This document shows positions 57,886 to 64,000 of a stretch of 64,000 bases of DNA, in pieces. The translations under genes and the position numbers were made by a program. The notes below the pieces were generated by a model. The model had not been told where the DNA came from and did not search any database. It was given only the letters and a program-made list of their open reading frames with translations. This stretch comes from Stictocephala bisonia (taxonomy: Eukaryota; Arthropoda; Insecta; Hemiptera; Membracidae). How positions within the stretch are numbered: the first letter of the stretch is position 1; every line of letters starts with the position of its first letter. The stretch spans positions 416,254 through 480,253 of the forward strand of contig JAQJVL010000513.1 of assembly GCA_035578905.1 (NCBI GenBank), in the 5' to 3' direction.

Positions 57886-58894
57886 ATTAACAATAAAACA
57901 AGTAAATTGCTGTAGTAGCATGTGGTTAACGGTCGCAGAGCGTTGTTGGACAGCAGTACGTAATACATTCCATTCAATAGAAACGTGCCCTTTTATTATC
58001 ATTAATTTTCAATGAAAGAACAAATAATTAGCTCATATTTAAAGCGGAAGAACTAAATGTAAATATGACTAGCTAACAGAATTTGTTGCGTCATTAAATA
58101 TTTTAACACTAATTGAGTTTTCGAAACTTAACTATCATACCTTTGAGATACATTTTTAAGTAAAATATAGAATAGTTGTTGAATTAGTATGGATATATTT
58201 AAGTAGAATTTCAATTTCAAAACGTATCAGCATCCCGCTGTGATGTTTACGAACAATTCAATTGAGTTACCTTTGGCAAACATAAAATTTGGCATTTATA
58301 TGGCATTTTTCTCAAACCAATGTGAATATGAAAAAGTTCACTTTTTTGTTTTTTAAATTTCATTTTGGTGCTGGAATTATTTTACCTACATTGGAAACTA
58401 TAGTAGTAAACTATTAAAGCATTTAGTCGTCACAAACATGCATGGTGAAATAACAATCTCCGAGATATCGAAGGCCTGCTCGCATGGGGGACATCAAATT
58501 AAAGGAGTTTTCTTCCAGAATTCATAACTTCAAGTTTTTGAAAAGTATATATACAGTATATAAGCCTAACGGCACCCCAAACTAAAAAATATTAACACTG
58601 ACCCTCAAGTGGAGGCATCTAACTAAAGATCTCTTGAACTGAACTCAAATACAGTCATGTTTTAGAGAGATTAAACTATGAGATCCCAATTTTCTAAAAT
58701 CAAAACAATCAAATATTTAGGAAAAATGATTGATATTTGAAAATATTCTTGTATGTGGCATCAAATTAAGAATACACAAGACTTATGAATAAAGACTGAG
58801 TGCAGAGAATAGTTTTGGTAGTCAAAGAGGTGTTGCCTGCCATGCACTTCCATCTTAGTTTGTTTATTTATTTCTAATGATGTTATCTCATTTA
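57886..58894. other. AT-rich non-coding stretch
   Basis: No gene was recognised. Confidence 0.35.
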
Positions 58895-59085
58895 TCAATA
58901 AGACGCCGATCGTCAAGATAGTGGCTAATGAGTGTGATGAGAGTAGATGAACGAGTGTAGCAATCATTACTAAATAAACTGCTCCTAAGAAAGATCCATG
59001 TACGTTTCCAATGGCCCTCCAATAGCCCTGACTATAGGTCCCTCAGGTCCAATAGCCAGGGCAACTGAGGGACCTATAGTCTACC
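58895..59085 (-). repeat. Family B dispersed repeat (copy) with 17-bp hairpin
   Basis: On the minus strand it has CTGGCTATTGG, then CTACACTCGTTCATC, CTCATCACACTCATT and ACGATCGGCGTC. GACTATAGGTCCCTCAG at 59030-59046 is the perfect complement of 59065-59081, forming a 17-bp stem with an 18-base loop. Confidence 0.55.
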
Positions 59086-59439
59086 ATGGATTCTAAACCA
59101 CCAAGTATAGGTCTGATTGTCGGCTAACAATGCAATAGGCAACAAATAGGCAACAATGAATACAAGTACATGCACCATGTTCAAAGTTATTTGATGCCAG
59201 TCTTTGACATTAATACTACTTGCCAGTATTCATTGATAGGGTAATTTATGAGCAATGGTTTAAAAATTGAGAAATTAATTCCATTGATTGTTTGTACTTT
59301 GGCCAGAGAGTATAATGAGTAAAACGAGTGTATGAGTGAGAGAATGGTAAAGTTGATAATATGTTAGTAGATCATTTAGTTTATATTATTTGCTTCTTTG
59401 TGATGTTATTATTATTATTTTTCTTTAGTTTAGTTCTGT

Positions 59440-59556
59440 ATTTCATGTTTTAGGCTTTGTTATATTTACTATTTTAACATAAAAGGGTTAACTGTAAGAG
59501 AGGACTTATTAGTCCTAAGTTCGCCAATTGTATAAAACACTTTTGTACAATAAAGC

Positions 59557-59608
<52 letters not shown>

Positions 59609-59609
59609 T
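59440..59609 (+). mobile_element. LINE 3' end with (ATT)n tail, 5'-truncated
   Basis: GGGTTAACTGTAAGAGAGG, then hairpin AGGACTTATTAGTCCT, then AGTTCGCCAATTGTAT and AATAAAGCC run straight into about 20 ATT units (59549-59609). An AATAAA signal followed by a trinucleotide tail is the usual 3' end of several insect LINE families. No RT coding remains upstream. Confidence 0.6.
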
Positions 59610-59910
59610 GTTCAATGAATTTTTAAACCCTAAACTATTACAATTTAGGATGTGTGAAAAAACCTATAACTGCGAAAGATTTAAATAATGACTTTCAATC
59701 ACCTTTTTTTAGAAAGGTTTATATCTTTTTTAATTTGAATAATTCAACAATAATTAATTCTTAACCAAAGCTACTTTTTTTCATGGTAATCTGTGTAAGA
59801 TAGTCTTAACACAAGCTAGTTCCTGCCAATGTGTGCTACATAAATTTATAATTTATTTGCCCATGAACAGTGACATGATAAAGATAGTATTTAACTTCAA
59901 TGAAGAAACG

Positions 59911-60192
59911 TTCAAACCCACCCGCCCACCCATACACGTACAGTGGTATTGACCCATCTACCCACCCATACAAGTACAGTGGTATTGACCCACCTGCCCG
60001 CCCATACACATACAGTGGCATTGACTCACCCGCTCACCTATACACCTACAGTGGTTTTGACCCATCTACCCACCCATACACGTACAGTGGTATTGACCCA
60101 CCCACCCATCCATTCACATACAGTGGTATTGACCCACCCATACATGTACAGTAGTATACTGTAGTACCCATACATGTGCAGTAGTATACTGA
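59911..60192 (-). repeat. 36-bp G-rich minisatellite (locus 3), about 7 copies
   Basis: On the plus strand units read CAGTGGTATTGACCCATCTA then CCCACCCATACAAGTA (36 bp; CAGTGG at 59941 and 59977). CCCACCCGCCCACCC at 59917-59931 is the C-strand of a quadruplex motif. Two shorter units with ACCCATACATGTACAGTAGT follow at 60150-60192. A plus-strand frame with 12-residue unit PYTYSGIDPPAH (59900-60154) is open because of the period. Confidence 0.9.
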
Positions 60193-60204
60193 TACTCGAT
60201 TATC

Positions 60205-60321
60205 TTCTCTCAACAACATCCGAACCCTGGCTACCATCCAACGTGGAGACTTTTATAAGTGTTCATACCGATAACACGTTAACGGTGTCAGTAGGTATAA
60301 TGTATAAGGAAGGGAGCAGAG
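60205..60321 (+). repeat. Composite dispersed repeat, second module (copy of 30467-30740)
   Basis: CAACAACATCCGAACCCTGG and CATCCAACGTGGAGAC match the block order at 30535-30610. The following part is amplified as the 161-bp array. Confidence 0.5.
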
Positions 60322-60953
60322 AATAATTGTTCACTCTACTTCTCTTTTTACAACAATGGTCAATAGGCCTATATGTTAGTGTTAGGAGGACTGAGAACAG
60401 AACTTACCGGCCGCAATCTCCTCAACACAGTCCCCAAGTAGCTGGGTTACAGCACTACGCCACAATGAAGTGACATACACACAATAATTGTTCACTCTAC
60501 TTCTCTTTTTACAACAATGGTCAATAGGCCTATATGTTAGTGTTGAGAGGCCTGAGAACAGAACTTACCGGCCGCAATCTCCTCAACACAGTCCCAAGTA
60601 GCTGGGTTACAATACTAACCCACAATGAAGTGATAGACAGACAATAATTGTTTACTCTACTTCTCTTTTTACAACAATGGTCAATCGGCCTATATGTTAG
60701 TGTTCGGAGGACTGAGAACAGACCTTACCGGCCGTAATCTCCTCAACACAGTCCACAAGTAGTTGGATTACAGCACTACGCCACAATGAAGTGACATACA
60801 CACAATAATTGTTCACTCTACTTCTCTTTTTACAACAATGGTCAATAGGCCTATATGTTAGTGTTCGGAGGACTGAGAACAGAACTTACCGGCCGCAATC
60901 TCCTCAACATAGTCTCCAAGTAGCTGGATTACAGCACTACGCCACAATGAAGT
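60322..60953. repeat. 161-bp tandem array, 4 copies
   Basis: GGCCTATATGTTAGTGTT recurs at 60366, 60527, 60687 and 60848. Units include GAACTTACCGGCCGCAATCT and AGTAGCTGGGTTACAGCACT, the latter shared with the single-copy module near 30705, so the array grew from a dispersed repeat. Confidence 0.93.
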
Positions 60954-61732
60954 TTTTTTTGTGTTTTATCATTATTATATTGTAACTTACAAAATATAAG
61001 TTGTTAACATTTCCATGATTTATTTTCACAAACACATGAATAAAAAACACTTCAAATACTCTTATTTATCTACATTATACCATCATTATTAGCAAGAGCT
61101 CACGATTTTCAATATGCTGTGAGAGGCAGGGGCAATAATGAATTAATTGTGCGCTGACAATGCCTTCGAACTTTAAAGGCTTTGACAAAAGGCCTCTTCA
61201 ATTGACCTTAAAAGATACTCAAACTTTGGACCATTGTGATCATGAAGTTTGGTAGATTCATTAACTATGAAATCTGCAACGATATGACAATGAAAAACTA
61301 TGCTATAGAACTTTCTTTTCCCTTTATTAAATGTAACTATTCATTTTCTGAGATTTTTTAATTCAATTTCATTAAACTTCTCCTATTGACATGAATCAAT
61401 AACATAATAAAAAAAGCTCACTTTCTTATTTTATTGGAATCAAACTACGTTATTGTTTTTCACAGATCATAACATAAATATTGTGTCAGAGTAGTGATCA
61501 CTCAAAGTGCCGTGCTCCCATTTATCCTATTTACTAACAGTATTCTATGACTGCATCCTATCTGTATCAACTAATATTACCCACACAAAATCATGAAGGA
61601 GTATTACCATCTGCTGACATGGCAATTGAATTAAATTAATGCTAACAAGATCACATCAACTAAAAAAGATCTTAAGAAAGAAAGGTAGTAAAACATAGAT
61701 GGCGTAGATTACAACGTGGCAGTTTGAAGCAT
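60954..61732. other. AT-rich non-coding stretch
   Basis: No gene was recognised. Confidence 0.35.
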
Positions 61733-61733
61733 A

Positions 61734-62223
61734 AAGGTGGTGCAATCACTTTTCGGTGAGTTAATTATTTCCCAATTTTATAATCAAAATTATTTAATGT
61801 AGGTACCTTCTTATGAGACAGGAAAAACATTTAAATTCTTTTTTTAACCTGTACATTACATGAAGTGGTTAAAAAACCTTTTGAAGTAGTGAACTTAGCT
61901 GATTTTCAATCACTATTAAGACAACACCTTTCAAAATACAAATTTAATTTGTTATAACTACTTGTTTTACACATAACTCAATATTTAAATGTTTTTCATA
62001 TTTTGTAATATAAAATTATTCATAATTTTTGAAGGTAAATAAATACCTTTTTTATCTTTAAAAGTATAAATAGTTTTACATTTTTTAGTGATTTAAACTC
62101 AGCTAAATTCATTTCAAATGGCCACAAGTTCTAATGTTCCTGTCTCATGGGAAGATACATTAACTACTGTTGATTATAACATTGGGAAATAATTAACTCA
62201 CCGAAAAGTAATTGCACCACCTT
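61734..62223. mobile_element. MITE with roughly 100-bp terminal inverted repeats
   Basis: The left end AAGGTGGTGCAATCACTTTT and next CGGTGAGTTAATTATTTCCC are matched on the other strand at the right end (AAGGTGGTGCAATTACTTTT, CGGTGAGTTAATTATTTCCC). Similarity extends through TTATAATCAA and ATGAGACAGGAA. TA lies on both sides. The 290-bp AT-rich middle encodes nothing. A Tc1/mariner-type mobilising enzyme is plausible from the TA flanks only. Confidence 0.88.
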
Positions 62224-63146
62224 AACCGATAGTTAAATAAAACTAACAAACCACCTATATAAACGTTTATACTATAAAATATTTGGAAAAGCGCTAATTC
62301 AAATTAGCATATCTCAATTGTACAAAACACCACGTTGGACAAAGTAACAGAACCATACCAACACGCACAAAATTACATTATGACTTTTTTGCTTTAGTAA
62401 TATTATAATTTATTATTCATTATAATCTTTAATTTATTTATTCATGACTTAGGGTTACGTACATATGTACAATAGTTTAGTATGCTTCTGAAATATCCAT
62501 TAGGATAGCTCTAATGATAGATGTTTTCTGTATTCGATGTTTTTAACTCATGGATCAACTTAAATATGGATCAAATTACAAAATCCAAAAGAATACAAAT
62601 CAATTTTCTTTATTCTTACTAATGATTGCTCACAGTCTCACAAACATCCACTGTACGAAAATTATTTTAGCAGAAACGATCAAACATGTATATAATGAAT
62701 GACCGAATCATAAAGACGAGCGAGCCGTCAGGTTTCATATAGTAGGTCTAAAATAATTTAATACGATAGTGAGCAAAACTGTAAGCTGCAGTACTGTCTG
62801 GACAGAATTTTACAGAGCCAGTTGACAACGGCACCTTTCAGTCAAAAAAATGTACAAATTTCATTTATACGATACAAAATGGTACTTTACAAACCCCATG
62901 ACATGTCTTTTGTACAGTGAGTAAATTTGTCCTTCAACCTCTCAAGGAAACTATACATGTGATAGATATGGGGACATCGACCTTCGGCCTATGGCTTTGC
63001 TGGGGTATTCTCCTATCACCAGGGAACTATTGCCAGGGAACTACTTTTTGCCTCAAAGAGGAGCTCGGCCTACGGCCTCCCAATAGGACTTTCCTTATTA
63101 TATGTTAATATAATGCTCGGTCTTGAGCCTTGCAGTTAGACTCTTC
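62224..63146. other. Non-coding stretch
   Basis: No gene was recognised. GC-richer motifs ACCTTCGGCCTATGG (about 62980) and GAGCTCGGCCTACGGCCTCC (about 63061) surround a short duplication, ATCACCAGGGAACTATTGCC then AGGGAACTA. The open frame at 62917-63108 is unsupported. Confidence 0.35.
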
Positions 63147-63600
63147 CTGGTCGCATGACGCCACTGTTGTCTCATGACGTCTCTCTCTGTGGTCTCATGA
63201 CGTCACTGTGGTTTTATGTCGTCATTGTGACCTCATGACGTCACTGAGTCCTCATAACGTCACTGCTGTGACATGACATCACTGTGGTCTCATGACATCA
63301 CTGAGTCCTCATAATGACACTGTTGTTTCATGACGTCACTGTGGTCTCATGAAATCACTAAGTCCTCATAATGACACTGTTGTTTCATGACGTCACTGTG
63401 GTCTCATGACATCACTGTGGTTTCATATCGTCATTGTGATCTCATGACGTCACTGTTGTGTCATGATGTTACTGTGGGCCATATCGTCATTGTGATCTCA
63501 TGACGTCACTGTTGTGTCATGTTACTGTGGGCCCATGACGTCACTGTGGTCTCATGTCATCACTGTTGTGTCATGTCGTCACTGTGGTCTCATGACGTAC
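63147..63600. repeat. About 19-bp tandem array rich in TGACGTCA
   Basis: Units read TCTCATGACGTCACTGTGG with variants (ACATCACTG, TCGTCATTG, GTCCTCATAATGACAC). Perfect TGACGTCA palindromes lie at 63198, 63236, 63331, 63388, 63445, 63501 and 63536. This octamer is the consensus site for CREB/ATF-type bZIP proteins; regulatory use here is not shown. Confidence 0.9.
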
Positions 63601-64000
63601 TCTCCATGGAGTTTTATGCCATCCTCGTGGAACTGTGAACTTAAGTCCAAATATGCACATTTATTGTATATTGTACTTACTGTAAAATGTTGTCCCCTAC
63701 CACCTAGCGCGCATACAGTTGTTACCTATATGCCTGCAGTGGCCGACCCGACGATTTTTGTTTAAACAGAAACAAAACGCCGTCAGGCAGCATGAAAATA
63801 CATACTTTCACAGCGCTTTCCTAGACAAATATAACAAATCAGCGTAACTTCAAATTTAAAAGTTCTTGGGAATATCTTATAGTTAGTATAACTTTAATCT
63901 CAAACAAAACAGAAACCCACTTTAAATTTTGATATTTGGGGAACCCTATGGAACTGTGCATCAAAATAAATTTCCATCTATGAAAATTAAACAATTAAAA
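63601..64000. other. Non-coding stretch to window end
   Basis: Nothing was recognised; the open frame at 63514-63765 begins inside the array and is unsupported. Confidence 0.3.

Noticed and set aside
1..64000. LTR retrotransposon or endogenous virus
   Set aside because: No long direct terminal repeats, protease, RNase H/integrase or envelope-like frames were found; all RT remnants are of the non-LTR type.
1..64000. A coordinated host gene system (biosynthetic, defence or toxin cluster)
   Set aside because: No recognisable host protein domain was found on either strand; all supported coding regions belong to mobile elements.

Overview
This window looks like a repeat-dominated stretch of an arthropod nuclear genome, most likely an insect. 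The reasons are: the DNA is AT-rich; there is a full-length Jockey-type non-LTR retrotransposon with the arthropod-style ORF1 (zinc knuckles) and an ORF1/ORF2 overlap; short TTAGGTTAGG-type runs are scattered through it; and there are Helitrons, TA-flanked foldback/MITE elements, tRNA-derived SINEs and an exceptional number of minisatellite and satellite arrays. I found no bacterial signals (operons, ribosome binding sites) and no convincing complete host gene. At most three short stretches could be host exons, all weak.

Layout. 1-3420: decayed LINE (EN and RT, at least four frameshifts), truncated by the window edge, with a hairpin-bearing 3' UTR. 4976-6277: 65-bp array. 6897-8694: 93-bp array split by an inserted LINE 3' fragment (7022-7617). 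9521-14108: 119-bp satellite of about 38 copies. 14646-14747: near-perfect palindrome. 16025-16276: decayed DDE transposase piece. 16593-17096: foldback element. 17147-18376 (35 bp), 18767-19090 (53 bp), 19903-20468 (80 bp), 20695-22590 (115 bp) and 24059-24502 (110 bp): further arrays. 26913-27427: short Helitron. 28883-29180: G-rich 36-bp minisatellite. 30240-30740: composite dispersed repeat. 31575-34855: young, 5'-truncated LINE on the minus strand with a 13-bp target-site duplication; its EN-RT frame is broken only once. 35602-36778: 34-bp array. 37941-38815: 875-bp foldback element. 45616-49995: full-length Jockey element with an 11-bp target-site duplication. 50581-50741: tRNA-derived SINE. 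51635-55222: Helitron on the minus strand whose interior is a 79-copy 39-bp array. 57122-57713: 17-bp and 30-bp arrays next to a pogo-like end. 58895-60953: composite repeats, LINE tail, (ATT)n, 36-bp minisatellite and 161-bp array. 61733-62224: MITE. 63147-63600: array of about 19 bp carrying seven perfect TGACGTCA palindromes.

How it works together. The protein-coding capacity is that of mobile elements: endonuclease plus reverse transcriptase for target-primed insertion, and a scrap of DDE transposase. The SINE at 50581 and the LINE at the left edge share a 3' hairpin architecture, suggesting an enzyme-donor/parasite pair. Several tandem arrays lie in or against mobile elements (clearest for the Helitron at 51635-55222), which suggests that mobile elements seeded some of the arrays. 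By my hand count about 18 kb (roughly 28%) of the window is tandem repeat from at least 17 arrays, most with unrelated monomers. All family calls are by eye; no database search was possible.
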